A DNA stretch of 64,000 nucleotides, taken from the NCBI RefSeq assembly GCF_009765355.1, contig NZ_VTHK01000023.1, positions 1-64,000 of the forward strand, read 5' to 3'. Source of the DNA: Amycolatopsis anabasis (GTDB taxonomy: Bacteria; Actinomycetota; Actinomycetes; Mycobacteriales; Pseudonocardiaceae). The notes under the pieces were generated by a model. It had not been told where the DNA came from, made no database searches, and was given only the letters and a program-made list of their open reading frames with translations. The translations under genes were made by a program, and so were the position numbers. Below, piece by piece: positions 39,234-47,900 of the stretch (positions are counted from its first letter, which is position 1; each line of letters starts with the position of its first letter).

Positions 39234-40456
39234 CAGGTGCCCACCCTCCGGTCGATGGGATACCCGTTCTTCCAGATCACCGCGATCTCGCGCACGGCGG
39301 TGATGTCCTCGGCCGGGTTTCCCTCGACCAGGAGGAGATCGGCGCGGAGCCCGGGGGCGACGCGGCCCCGGTCGGTGAGCCGGTACCGGCGGGCCGGTGC
39401 GGCGGTGGCCGCGGTCAGCGCCTGCGCCGGGGTCAGCCCCGCGCGGACCAGATGAGTGAGTTCGGCCAGCAGGGTGGCGCCGTGCGCGCCCTGCGAACCG
39501 GCGCCGACACCGGCGTCGGAACCGGCGAAGATCGGCACACCGGCGGCGTGCAGCCGGGCCACGTTCCGCGATCCCACCCGGAGCCAGCCGGAGTCGCCGG
39601 GGGAATCCCGGTATTTCAAGGCATCGAACTGCTCGGCCGACAGGTACGGCAGCACCCGCGGGTCAGCCAGCAGTTCGTCGGCGCCGAGCCCGCGGTCGAA
39701 GCTCGACAGGGTCGTGGTGACGAAGGCCCCGCTCTTCCGGATCGCCTCGACGAACGTCTCGTCGGCCGTGGTGAGGAGCATGTGGGCCAGGCCGTCGATC
39801 CCGGCTTCCACCGCGGTCCGGGCGTGCTCGAGTTCGGTGACGTGCGCGATGGCCATCCGCCCGTGCCGGTGCGCGGCCGCGACGATCGCGTGGAGCTGGC
39901 CGGGGGTGAGCGTGGGCATCGGCTGCCCGAAGACGCTGCCGTCTTCGAAGAAGATCTTGAGGTAGTCGGAGCCTTCGCCGATCCGGTCGGCGACGAACCG
40001 GCCGGGGTCCGCACCGGCGTCCAGTTTCGGCGGATTCGGCAGGTTCGGGTACTCGGGCGGCGCCCCGCCGGGGACGGTGATGCCGATCCCGGCCGACCAC
40101 AGGTCCGCCTGGTCGGTGCGCTCCAGCGACTCGCGTTGCCGCTTGGCCCCGGCGATCAGCTCGGGGTCGCCTTGCATGTCCAGTTCGGTGGTGACGCCCA
40201 GGCGCAACGCGTCGCGGCGGTCGGCGTCGGGCTTGCCCCACGGGGAATGCGTGTGCCCGTCGATCAGACCGGGCAGCACGGTCTTGCCGCGGCCGTCGTA
40301 TTCCGGAGTGCCCGGCGGCGCGGTGACCCGGCCGATTTCGGCGATCCGGCCGTCGACCACCAGTACCGAACCGGTACCGGTCACGCGGGTTCCGTCGAAG
40401 ATGCGGACGTCCTGGATGACGAACGAGTTGGACGCCTGGTGCGGTGGCGTTGTCAT
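39233..40456 (-). CDS. Amidohydrolase family metal-dependent hydrolase
   Basis: A 407-residue TIM-barrel hydrolase of the imidazolonepropionase/dipeptidase type. Metal-binding motifs are LIDGHTHSPWG near residue 68 (HxH), IAHVTELEHA near 208 and GLAHMLLTT near 227, with the Asp in FAGSDAGVGAGSQGAHGATL near 310. No signal peptide is seen, so it is cytoplasmic. The substrate is unknown. It is cotranscribed with the alpha/beta hydrolase and divergent from a ROK regulator, which may control the pair. Confidence 0.82.
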   Translation of the reverse strand: MTTPPHQASNSFVIQDVRIFDGTRVTGTGSVLVVDGRIAEIGRVTAPPGTPEYDGRGKTVLPGLIDGHTHSPWGKPDADRRDALRLGVTTELDMQGDPELIAGAKRQRESLERTDQADLWSAGIGITVPGGAPPEYPNLPNPPKLDAGADPGRFVADRIGEGSDYLKIFFEDGSVFGQPMPTLTPGQLHAIVAAAHRHGRMAIAHVTELEHARTAVEAGIDGLAHMLLTTADETFVEAIRKSGAFVTTTLSSFDRGLGADELLADPRVLPYLSAEQFDALKYRDSPGDSGWLRVGSRNVARLHAAGVPIFAGSDAGVGAGSQGAHGATLLAELTHLVRAGLTPAQALTAATAAPARRYRLTDRGRVAPGLRADLLLVEGNPAEDITAVREIAVIWKNGYPIDRRVGT

Positions 40457-40609
40457 GCCCGCCAGCATCGCGGGGCGCGGGCCGGTCCGGGATGCCGATG
40501 TCCGGAATCCTGCGAAGCGTGTCCGATGGCCGGCCCCGTCCCGGATCGCGGACGCCTTTGACACCCGTGCCGGGCCCGGCGGATTCTGCTGGGCGAGCGG
40601 GAGGTGGGG

Positions 40610-41782
40610 GTGAACAACGTCCGGGAGTCGAACGCTGCGGCGGTGCTGGCCGCGGTCCGGCGGGAAGGGCCGTTGTCCCGTGCGGCCATCGCCGAGCTGA
40701 CCTCCCTGAGCATGCCCACGGTGAGCCGCCAGGTCGCGGTGCTCACCGAGGCCGAGCTGGTGTGCGAACTGCCCGGTCTGGTGCATTCGGGCGCGATCGG
40801 CCGCCCGCGGGTGCCGGTCGACATCAACGACGGCGTGGTGGCCGCCTGCGGGATCCACGTGGGCGTCAGCACGACCACCTACGGGCTGACCGATCTGCGC
40901 GGCCGGTTGCTGGGCAGCGAGAAGATCCCGACCCCGGACGGGGTGGCGGAGGACGCGCTGGCCTGCGTCGCGGGCAAGGTGCGCGCGTTCCTGCGCCGGT
41001 GGCCGAACCGGCGGATCGTCGGCGTCGGCCTGGCCACCGGCGGCCAGGTGGACAGCGCGCGCGGGTTGCTCGACCACGATCGGCTCGGGTGGCGCCGGGT
41101 GGCCGCGCGGGCGTTGCTGGAACGCGCGCTGGGCCTGCCGGTGCAACTGGACGGGCACGTGCCCGCGATGGCGACCGCGGAACTGCTGTTCGGGGCGAAG
41201 CAGCAAGCGGGCAGCATGCTGTACTTCTACGCCCGGCAGGTCGTGGGGGCCGCGTTCGCGGTCGACGGCCGGTTGCACCGCGGACCCGGCGGCGGCGCGG
41301 GCACCATCGCCCACCTGCCCGTGGGCGGGGACGAGCCGTGCCCGTGCGGCCGGACCGGCTGCCTGGAGGTGACCGTCGCGGAGGAGACCGTGCTGCGCCG
41401 GGCCGTCGCCGCGGGCGCCATCGCGAGCCCGGACATCCGCCTGCTCGCGGCGGCCGCGGAGACGGGCGTTCCGGCCGCGTCGGCCGTGCTCGCCGAACGG
41501 GCGGCGACGATCGGCCGGGCGGTCGCGACCCTGCGGGACGTCCTCAACCCGGACCTGATCGTGCTCGGCGGCCAGGCCATCACCGACGCGCCGGGCCAGC
41601 TCGACGAGCTGCTCGGCGGTTTCGCCGCGGCGACCACCCTGCCCGGCACCGACCTCGTGACGGTGACCCGGTTCGGCCCGGACGTGCAGGCCATCGCCGC
41701 GTGCACCGGGGTGCTCGGGCAGCTCTACGACCACCCGTTCACCCTGCTCGCCGAGGCGGACCGCAAGGTGGCCGTGACCTAA
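40610..41782 (+). CDS. ROK family transcriptional regulator
   Basis: A 390-residue protein with an N-terminal winged helix (LSRAAIAELTSLSMPTVSRQVAVL, residues ~22-46 in pieces) and a C-terminal ROK kinase-like domain: ATP-site VACGIHVGVSTTTYGL near 80, ELLFGAKQQAGSMLYFYA near 187, and the zinc motif CPCGRTGCLE near 244. ROK repressors usually sense sugars or sugar phosphates. GGGAGGT precedes GTG 40610; GTG 40604 is an alternative. Its TAA interlocks with the TAG of eccC on the other strand. Confidence 0.85.
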   Translation: MNNVRESNAAAVLAAVRREGPLSRAAIAELTSLSMPTVSRQVAVLTEAELVCELPGLVHSGAIGRPRVPVDINDGVVAACGIHVGVSTTTYGLTDLRGRLLGSEKIPTPDGVAEDALACVAGKVRAFLRRWPNRRIVGVGLATGGQVDSARGLLDHDRLGWRRVAARALLERALGLPVQLDGHVPAMATAELLFGAKQQAGSMLYFYARQVVGAAFAVDGRLHRGPGGGAGTIAHLPVGGDEPCPCGRTGCLEVTVAEETVLRRAVAAGAIASPDIRLLAAAAETGVPAASAVLAERAATIGRAVATLRDVLNPDLIVLGGQAITDAPGQLDELLGGFAAATTLPGTDLVTVTRFGPDVQAIAACTGVLGQLYDHPFTLLAEADRKVAVT

Positions 41783-44700
41783 GTGGACGGTTTGGTCCAG
41801 GCGATCTGGACCAGGCCGGTCCCGTGGCGGCGGCTGACCAGGGTGCCGCGTCCCGGCGGTTGCGGCCCGGGTTTGACGTCCCCGAGCAGCGGTCCCTCGT
41901 CCTTCGCGCCGGACAGGATGACCCCGGGCGAGCCGAGTTCGCGCAACCGCTGCAGAACCGGTTCGAACAGGGCCCGGCCCGCGCCGCCGCTGCCGCGCGC
42001 GACGATCAGGTGCAGGCCGATGTCCCGCGCCTGCGGCAGGAATTCCAGCAGCGGCAGCAGCGGGTTCCGGCCGACGGCCGCGACCAGTTCGTAGTCGTCG
42101 ACGAGCACGAACAACTCCGGGCCCTGCCACCACGACCGGGTGCGCAGCTGTTCGGGAGTCACGTCCGGCCCCGGCAGCCGCAGCCGCATCGCCTGCTCGC
42201 ATTCGGCGATCAGTCCGGTGAGGACGTTCTCCGAACCCGCGTAGCCGAGCAGGTGGCGCCCGCCGACCGCGTCGAGCAGGCCGCGCCGGTAGTCGGCCAC
42301 GATGATCGCGGCCTCGTCGGCGGGGTAGGCGTGCACGATCCCGTGCGCGACGGCCCGCAACAGCGCGCTCTTACCGGATTCGACGTCCCCGAAGGCCAGG
42401 AAGTGCGGATCGGCGGCGAAGTCGAGGTGCACGGGCTGGAGATCGGCTTCGGCGATGCCGAGCGTGACCCGGCGGGCCGGGGCCGGGGGCAGCGAGTCCA
42501 GCGGCACCTCCGCGGGCAGCAACCGCACCCGCGGTGCCCGATCTCCTTGCCACGCCTGGGAAACCCGTTCCACGAGATCGGCCCCACCGGCGCCGATCGT
42601 GGCCGCCCGCTGGTCGCCGTCGATCCGCGGCAGCGCGGCCAGGAAGTGCAGTTTCTCCGCGGTCAGTCCGCGTCCCGGTGCCTCGGCCGGGACGTTCTGC
42701 GCGATCTTGCGGTCGATCAGCGAATCCGCCGGATCGCCCAGCCGCAGTTCGAAGCGGGTGCCGATCGCGTCCCGCAACTGCGAGCGCACCCCCATCCACT
42801 GGTTCACCGAGACGATCACGTGGATGCCGAACCCGAGCCCGCGCGCGGCGAGCGCGGTGATCTGCTCCTCGAGTTTCTCGTACTCCTGGCGGATGGTCGT
42901 CCAGTTGTCCACGATCAGGAACACGTCCCCGAACTCGCGGCCCTCGGTGCTTTCGGTGAACTCGGCCCGCCGCCCGCGGAACACCGCCATCGATTCGATC
43001 CCGTGTGCGGCGAAGAACTCCTCGCGCTGCTCCAGCAACGTGGTCAGCTCGGCGACGACCCGGCGGCAGCGTTGCGCGTCCCGGCGGGTGGCGTACCCGG
43101 AAGTGTGCGGCAGCCCGGCCAGCGGCGCGAGCGCGCCACCGCCCAGGTCCAGCACGAACAGCTGGACTTCCGCCGGGGTGTGGGTGAGCGCGAACATGCC
43201 CGCGATCGTGCGCAGCAGCGTGCTCTTCCCGCTCTGCGGGGCGCCGACGACGAGCGCGTGCCCACCGGCCCCGGAGAAGTCCGCCCACAGCAGGTCGCGC
43301 CGCTGCTCGAACGGTTTGTCCACCAGCGCGACCGGAATGGTGAGCTTCCCGTTGCCGCCCCAGCCGAGCGGGCAGAGGCCGCGTTCGGGATCCTCGCCCA
43401 GGGGCGGCAGGAGCTGGTCCAGGGTGGGCGGTTCGGCCAGCGGTGGCAGCCAGATCTGGTGCGCGGCCGGGCCGCGGCCGGCCAGCCGGGAGAGCATCGC
43501 CCCCATGATCGTCTCCCCGGTGTTGTCCGTTGTGGACGGTTCGGGTTCGGCGCGTTCGATCCGGCGCGGCGCCTCGACCGGGGCCAGCGAGAACGGCAGC
43601 ACGCCGAAATCCGGCGCGCTCGCCGCCCGGGCGTGGCTGCGCGGCGGCAGTTCGCCGGAGACGTAGGCGGCCTTGAGCCGGATCAGCGTGTCGGTGTCGG
43701 ATTTCAGGTAGGCCGAACCGGGCACCGACGGCAACTGGTAGGCGTCCGCGACGCCGAGCACCGCGCGGCTTTCCGAGGCCGAGAAGGTCCGCAGCCCGAT
43801 TCGGTACGACAGGTGGGAATCCAGCCCGCGCAACCGGCCCTCCTCCAGCCGTTGCGAGGCCAGCAGCAGGTGGATGCCCAGGCTCCGGCCGAGCCGCCCG
43901 ATCGTGACGAACAGGTCGATGAACTCCGGCCGGGACGACAGCAGTTCGCTGAACTCGTCGATGATGACCAGCAGTGACGGCAGCGGCCGCAGGTCGGCGC
44001 CGCCCTCGCGGGCCCGCTCGTAATCCCGCACCGACGCGTAGTTCCCGGCCGCCCGCAGCAGTTCCTGGCGCCGGAGCAGTTCGCCGTTGATCGCGTCGGC
44101 CATCCGGTCGACCAGCGCGAGGTCGTCGGAGAGGTTCGTGATCACCGCGCAGGTGTGCGGCAGTTCGGTCATCCCGGCGAAGGTCGCGCCGCCCTTGAAG
44201 TCGATCAGCGCCAGGTTCAGGGTTTCCGAAGAATGCGTGACCGCGAGCCCGGTGACCAGGGTGCGCAGCAGTTCGCTCTTGCCCGAACCGGTCGCGCCGA
44301 TGACCAGCCCGTGCGGCCCCATCCCGCCCTCGGCGGACTCCTTGAGGTCCAGTTCGACCGGCCGCCCTTCCGGGTTCACGCCGAGCGGGATGCGCAGCCG
44401 GTCCCGCGGCGCGCGCGGCGCCCAGGTGACCTCGGTGTCGATGTCGCGCGGATCGCCGAGGCCGAGCAGCCCGGCCAGCCCGAAGGTCGCCGACATCGGG
44501 GTTTCGCCGACCACGGTCGTGCCCTGGTAGAGCGGGGTCAGCAGGCGGCCGATCGCCTCCGCCGCACCCGGGTCGAGGGAGTCCGGGACGCCGACGAACC
44601 CGAGCCGCTGCTCGGCTCCGGCGCCGACCAGCATGCCCAGCTGGTCACGCGCCGCGTGCAGGCACAGCGTCCGCTCGTCCGGTACACCGGCCGGTCGGTC

Positions 44701-45714
44701 CCCGCCGAGTTCGAGCACCGTGACGCCGTGCCGCCCGCCGATCAGCCGCGGCTCGCCGTGGGTCCGGCCGCCGTCCGCCACGACCACCAGGTGCGGGTAC
44801 TCGGTGGCCGGGGACCGGGTGAACGCGGGCCGCTCGCCGAGATCCGGGCCGAGCAGCCCGGCGAGCGTCGCCGCGTCCGGGGCGGCCAGGCGCCGCGGGC
44901 CGACGGCGTCGGTCGCGCTCGCCGCGGTCGCGTGCGGCAGCCATTTCGCCCATTCCCAGTCCGGCAGCCGGTCGGCCGCCACGCACAGCGCGATGCGCAG
45001 ATCGGCGGGGGAGTGGAACGTGGCGAGCTGGGCGAGCACCGCCCGGACCAGGTCGAGCTGGTCCCGGCGGGCGCCGGTGAGCGAGACCGTGGCGAACGAG
45101 CGCAACGAGATGGCCACCGGCAGGTCGTCCACCACCGCGTAGGTGCGGATGAAATGGCGGAGGCTGGTCGAGGACACCGGGTCGAGGTCCTCGAGCGGAA
45201 CGGTCTGCGGCGCCTTGAGCGGGGTCATCAGCCGCTGCGGCCCGGTGCCCACGCGCACCTGCGCGAACTGCGGATCGGCCCGGCGACGGTCCCAGAACCG
45301 GCCTGCCCCCACGTAGGCCCACAGATCGGCGGGCTCGGGCTGCAGGGAGATCATCGCCGACCGCTGGTGGTCGGCGATGTCGCGCACCTGGCCGCGCAGC
45401 CCGGTCAGGTAGCGCTGGTAGTCCCGGCGCTCCTCGTTGATCTGGGCCTTCTTCTGCGCGCCGCCCCGGCTCAGCGACATGACCACCATGCCGCCCATGG
45501 CGGTGACGAACAGCGCGCCGAAGACCCAGGTCATCACCCCGCCGTCGCGTCCGATGTAGACGAACGACATGGCGCCCATGCCGAGCATCATCGGCAGGAA
45601 CAGCATGAGTTGCATGAACCCGCCGGAACCGCCCTTGGGCAGCATCGGCGGGGACTGCAGCACGATCTCGCTCGGCTGCTCGAGCGCGGGCAGGCGGTCA
45701 CGGGACAGTTGCAT
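41779..45714 (-). CDS. eccC: Type VII secretion ATPase EccC (fused EccCa-EccCb)
   Basis: A 1311-residue FtsK/SpoIIIE-type motor of the ESX membrane complex. Two N-terminal transmembrane helices (residues ~35-80) precede three ATPase domains: Walker A GATGSGKSELLRT near 470, GAPQSGKSTLLRT near 825 and GDVESGKSALLRA near 1115. Domain 1 has a full Walker B (LLVIIDEFSELL); domain 2 has VFLIVDNW and domain 3 VLVDDYEL, lacking the canonical Glu, in keeping with ATPase 1 driving transport and the others binding substrate signal sequences. It is a single polypeptide, unlike mycobacterial ESX-1. It is divergent from the EspC-like gene. Confidence 0.93.
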   Translation of the reverse strand: MQLSRDRLPALEQPSEIVLQSPPMLPKGGSGGFMQLMLFLPMMLGMGAMSFVYIGRDGGVMTWVFGALFVTAMGGMVVMSLSRGGAQKKAQINEERRDYQRYLTGLRGQVRDIADHQRSAMISLQPEPADLWAYVGAGRFWDRRRADPQFAQVRVGTGPQRLMTPLKAPQTVPLEDLDPVSSTSLRHFIRTYAVVDDLPVAISLRSFATVSLTGARRDQLDLVRAVLAQLATFHSPADLRIALCVAADRLPDWEWAKWLPHATAASATDAVGPRRLAAPDAATLAGLLGPDLGERPAFTRSPATEYPHLVVVADGGRTHGEPRLIGGRHGVTVLELGGDRPAGVPDERTLCLHAARDQLGMLVGAGAEQRLGFVGVPDSLDPGAAEAIGRLLTPLYQGTTVVGETPMSATFGLAGLLGLGDPRDIDTEVTWAPRAPRDRLRIPLGVNPEGRPVELDLKESAEGGMGPHGLVIGATGSGKSELLRTLVTGLAVTHSSETLNLALIDFKGGATFAGMTELPHTCAVITNLSDDLALVDRMADAINGELLRRQELLRAAGNYASVRDYERAREGGADLRPLPSLLVIIDEFSELLSSRPEFIDLFVTIGRLGRSLGIHLLLASQRLEEGRLRGLDSHLSYRIGLRTFSASESRAVLGVADAYQLPSVPGSAYLKSDTDTLIRLKAAYVSGELPPRSHARAASAPDFGVLPFSLAPVEAPRRIERAEPEPSTTDNTGETIMGAMLSRLAGRGPAAHQIWLPPLAEPPTLDQLLPPLGEDPERGLCPLGWGGNGKLTIPVALVDKPFEQRRDLLWADFSGAGGHALVVGAPQSGKSTLLRTIAGMFALTHTPAEVQLFVLDLGGGALAPLAGLPHTSGYATRRDAQRCRRVVAELTTLLEQREEFFAAHGIESMAVFRGRRAEFTESTEGREFGDVFLIVDNWTTIRQEYEKLEEQITALAARGLGFGIHVIVSVNQWMGVRSQLRDAIGTRFELRLGDPADSLIDRKIAQNVPAEAPGRGLTAEKLHFLAALPRIDGDQRAATIGAGGADLVERVSQAWQGDRAPRVRLLPAEVPLDSLPPAPARRVTLGIAEADLQPVHLDFAADPHFLAFGDVESGKSALLRAVAHGIVHAYPADEAAIIVADYRRGLLDAVGGRHLLGYAGSENVLTGLIAECEQAMRLRLPGPDVTPEQLRTRSWWQGPELFVLVDDYELVAAVGRNPLLPLLEFLPQARDIGLHLIVARGSGGAGRALFEPVLQRLRELGSPGVILSGAKDEGPLLGDVKPGPQPPGRGTLVSRRHGTGLVQIAWTKPST

Positions 45715-45886
45715 CGGGATAAACCGTGGCTTTCCGCTGGTACGTGTGGGTAGGCGTGCCGATCATTTTGGCCACTTCTGTCATCGCCGCGGTGGGTACT
45801 TTTGCCGTCCGTCCGCCGAACCGCGCGAACTTACGCTGTTTCGGCAGGCAGGGGACCGCACGGCCAGGTGATGGAGGGAGCGCGCC

Positions 45887-46657
45887 ATGGGCGGCACGGG
45901 CGAGTACCGGGCACAGCCCGAGGCGATGCGCGCCGGCGTCGGCAACGTCGGCGGAATCATCATGCAGGGCGTCAGCGCGGTCGCCGACCTGGAGCGCATG
46001 ATCCTCGCCCCGTCGTCCTTCGCGGCCTTCGGCAGCGCGGTCGCCGCGGCGAACGGCGCGCTGCAGAGCCAGCAGGTGACCGCGCTGCGCAACTTGCTGT
46101 CCCTGCTGCAACAGGTCAACGACCTGGTGAAGCGCAGCGCGGACGCCTACCAGGCGGCCGACGAATCGGTCGCCGAGGGCTACGGCGGGCGCGGCGAACC
46201 GGCCACGCCCGCCTCGGCGATCTGGGGCAGCCCGCACGCCGGCGCGCTCGCCGGTCATGCCGTCAACGACAGCGCGGGCGCCGGCGGGGAACCGGGATCG
46301 GTCGGGAATGTCCTGCGGTACATGGCAGACATCGGGCTCGGCGAACTCGCCGAGCATCCGGTTTCCGGCAGCCGGTTCCGCGATGTCGCCGATTTCAACG
46401 ACTGGCTCGGCGGCGACGCCGACAACCAGGCGCGGGTGGGCGTGGTGGCGGTCTACTCGGGAACGGCACGCGATCTGGGTGACGTGCCCGGCGGCGTGCA
46501 CGACGGCGACGTGGTGGTGGTCGAGCCGTTCCCGTCCGGTGGCGAGCCGATCATCGGTGTCGCCGCGAACAACGGGCACCTGTACAACCACGGCCTGCTC
46601 GACACCGGTGGCCACGGGCTCGCCCGGGTGAGCGTGTACCGGCCCGCCTTCTCGTGA
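45887..46657 (+). CDS. EspC-like type VII substrate with C-terminal domain
   Basis: A 256-residue protein. Residues ~10-98 form an ESX/EspC-type helical hairpin ending in YQAAD (Tyr88-x3-Asp92), a type VII export signal. A linker (~98-135) is followed by a compact C-terminal domain (~136-256) of unknown family rich in Gly, Asp and short hydrophobic strands. A secreted effector or toxin-like domain is possible, but no catalytic motif is evident. GGAGGG lies ahead of ATG 45887. It is the first gene of the eccD transcription unit. Confidence 0.72.
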   Translation: MGGTGEYRAQPEAMRAGVGNVGGIIMQGVSAVADLERMILAPSSFAAFGSAVAAANGALQSQQVTALRNLLSLLQQVNDLVKRSADAYQAADESVAEGYGGRGEPATPASAIWGSPHAGALAGHAVNDSAGAGGEPGSVGNVLRYMADIGLGELAEHPVSGSRFRDVADFNDWLGGDADNQARVGVVAVYSGTARDLGDVPGGVHDGDVVVVEPFPSGGEPIIGVAANNGHLYNHGLLDTGGHGLARVSVYRPAFS

Positions 46658-46691
46658 CGGTCAGACGAAACGACGTGAAAGAGGTCCGAGC

Positions 46692-47570
46692 GTGATCTAT
46701 CCCAACTCCAGCGCGATGGACGCCACGGCGTCGTCCGGCGGCCCGATCACCATCCTGCCGCAGATCGTCACCGGTTCCCCGGAGCAGATCTTCAAGCATG
46801 TCACCGAACTGCTGAAGAAGGCGACCGAATTCACGAACCTGATGACCGAATTCGTCAAGGCCGCCGAGCAGCTGGAGAAGGTCTGGTCGGGCGAGGCGTC
46901 GGAATCGGCGCTGAAGAAGATCGCCGATTCGATCGCTTCGCTGAACAAGATCATCGAGGTGGTGCGCAAGGGCGCGGAGCTGCTGGGCATCTCGGGCACG
47001 CTGGTCAAGGCCGCGCAGGAGGCGTACCGCGCGGTGGTCTCCGCGGTGAACCCGACGGTCGCCTCGCTGATGTCGAATCCGTGGACCTACGGCGCCGCGG
47101 TCGCGCTGTCCACCGCGACCAGCGCGTCGCTGCGTGCCTTCATCCAGGCGATCGGCGCGTTGCTCAAGGCGCTCGGCGTGGTCGATCTGGCCAATCAGGT
47201 CAACCAGCTCGCCACGATCATCGCCGAGATCGAGAAGCTCTTCGGCGGCGGCGACAAATCCGGGGACAGGTCGGGTGGCGCCGCCGGAAACGCCGCAGTC
47301 GGGGGGTCTCCGGTGACCGCGCCACAGTCGCCGCCGCCGGTCGCCGGCGCCGCGGGGCAGCAGGTGGTGTCCCAGGTGCGGCATCCGGACTTCACCGGAT
47401 ACGTCCCGCCCGCGCTGGCCCCGTACCAAGGGTCCGGTGTGGACAGCTGGATTCCGGTCAACCGGGCGCCGGTCGACCGGATGTCGGTCGACATCGACCT
47501 GGAGTTCACTGTGGACGGCAAGGAATACGAGCAGCACATCGACATCGAAACGGTGCAACGGAGGAGCTGA
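46692..47570 (+). CDS. WXG-type putative type VII substrate
   Basis: A 292-residue protein. The N-terminal region (~28-200) is predicted to be long helices with a WSG turn (Trp65-Ser-Gly67) and a hydrophobic segment around 105-170 (TVASLMSNPWTYGAAVALST). A Gly/Pro-rich linker and a C-terminal acidic domain (~235-292) ending VDIDLEFTVDGKEYEQHID follow. No YxxxD is obvious. The start is GTG 46692. The gene sits between the EspC-like and YbaB-like genes in one unit, so it is probably a secreted or secretion-accessory factor. Confidence 0.65.
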   Translation: MIYPNSSAMDATASSGGPITILPQIVTGSPEQIFKHVTELLKKATEFTNLMTEFVKAAEQLEKVWSGEASESALKKIADSIASLNKIIEVVRKGAELLGISGTLVKAAQEAYRAVVSAVNPTVASLMSNPWTYGAAVALSTATSASLRAFIQAIGALLKALGVVDLANQVNQLATIIAEIEKLFGGGDKSGDRSGGAAGNAAVGGSPVTAPQSPPPVAGAAGQQVVSQVRHPDFTGYVPPALAPYQGSGVDSWIPVNRAPVDRMSVDIDLEFTVDGKEYEQHIDIETVQRRS

Positions 47571-47900
47571 GTGGTGACCGACCCGTACGCGGTGCCCGAT
47601 ATGGACGAACTGCTGGCGCAGGTGCGGCGGCAGACCGAAGAGGTGCAACGCATCCAGCGCAGCGTGGAGGCGCTGGAGGTGAAGGGCCATTCGCGCGGCA
47701 ACGAGGTCACCGCGACGCTGCGCGGGGACGGCCGGTTCACCGCGATCGACATCGATCCCGAGACGATTCGCCGGTACGACGCCCGCAACCTCGGGGAGAT
47801 CGTGCTGGAGGCGGTCAACAGCGGGCTCACCAAACTGGCGGAGGCGAGCAAGGCCAAGTTCGCGCCGATGCTCGAACAGGCCGAGCCCGGGCAGCGATGA
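47571..47900 (+). CDS. YbaB/EbfC family protein
   Basis: A 109-residue protein of the YbaB/EbfC nucleoid-associated fold: an N-terminal coiled helix (MDELLAQVRRQTEEVQRIQ, residues ~10-28), a three-stranded sheet (VTATLRGDGRFTAIDIDPE) and a C-terminal helix. Members of this family are common inside actinobacterial ESX loci (EspL-like) and may stabilise substrates or regulate. GTG 47571 follows the previous stop without a gap; GTG 47574 is an alternative. It overlaps eccD by 4 bp. Confidence 0.8.
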   Translation: MVTDPYAVPDMDELLAQVRRQTEEVQRIQRSVEALEVKGHSRGNEVTATLRGDGRFTAIDIDPETIRRYDARNLGEIVLEAVNSGLTKLAEASKAKFAPMLEQAEPGQR

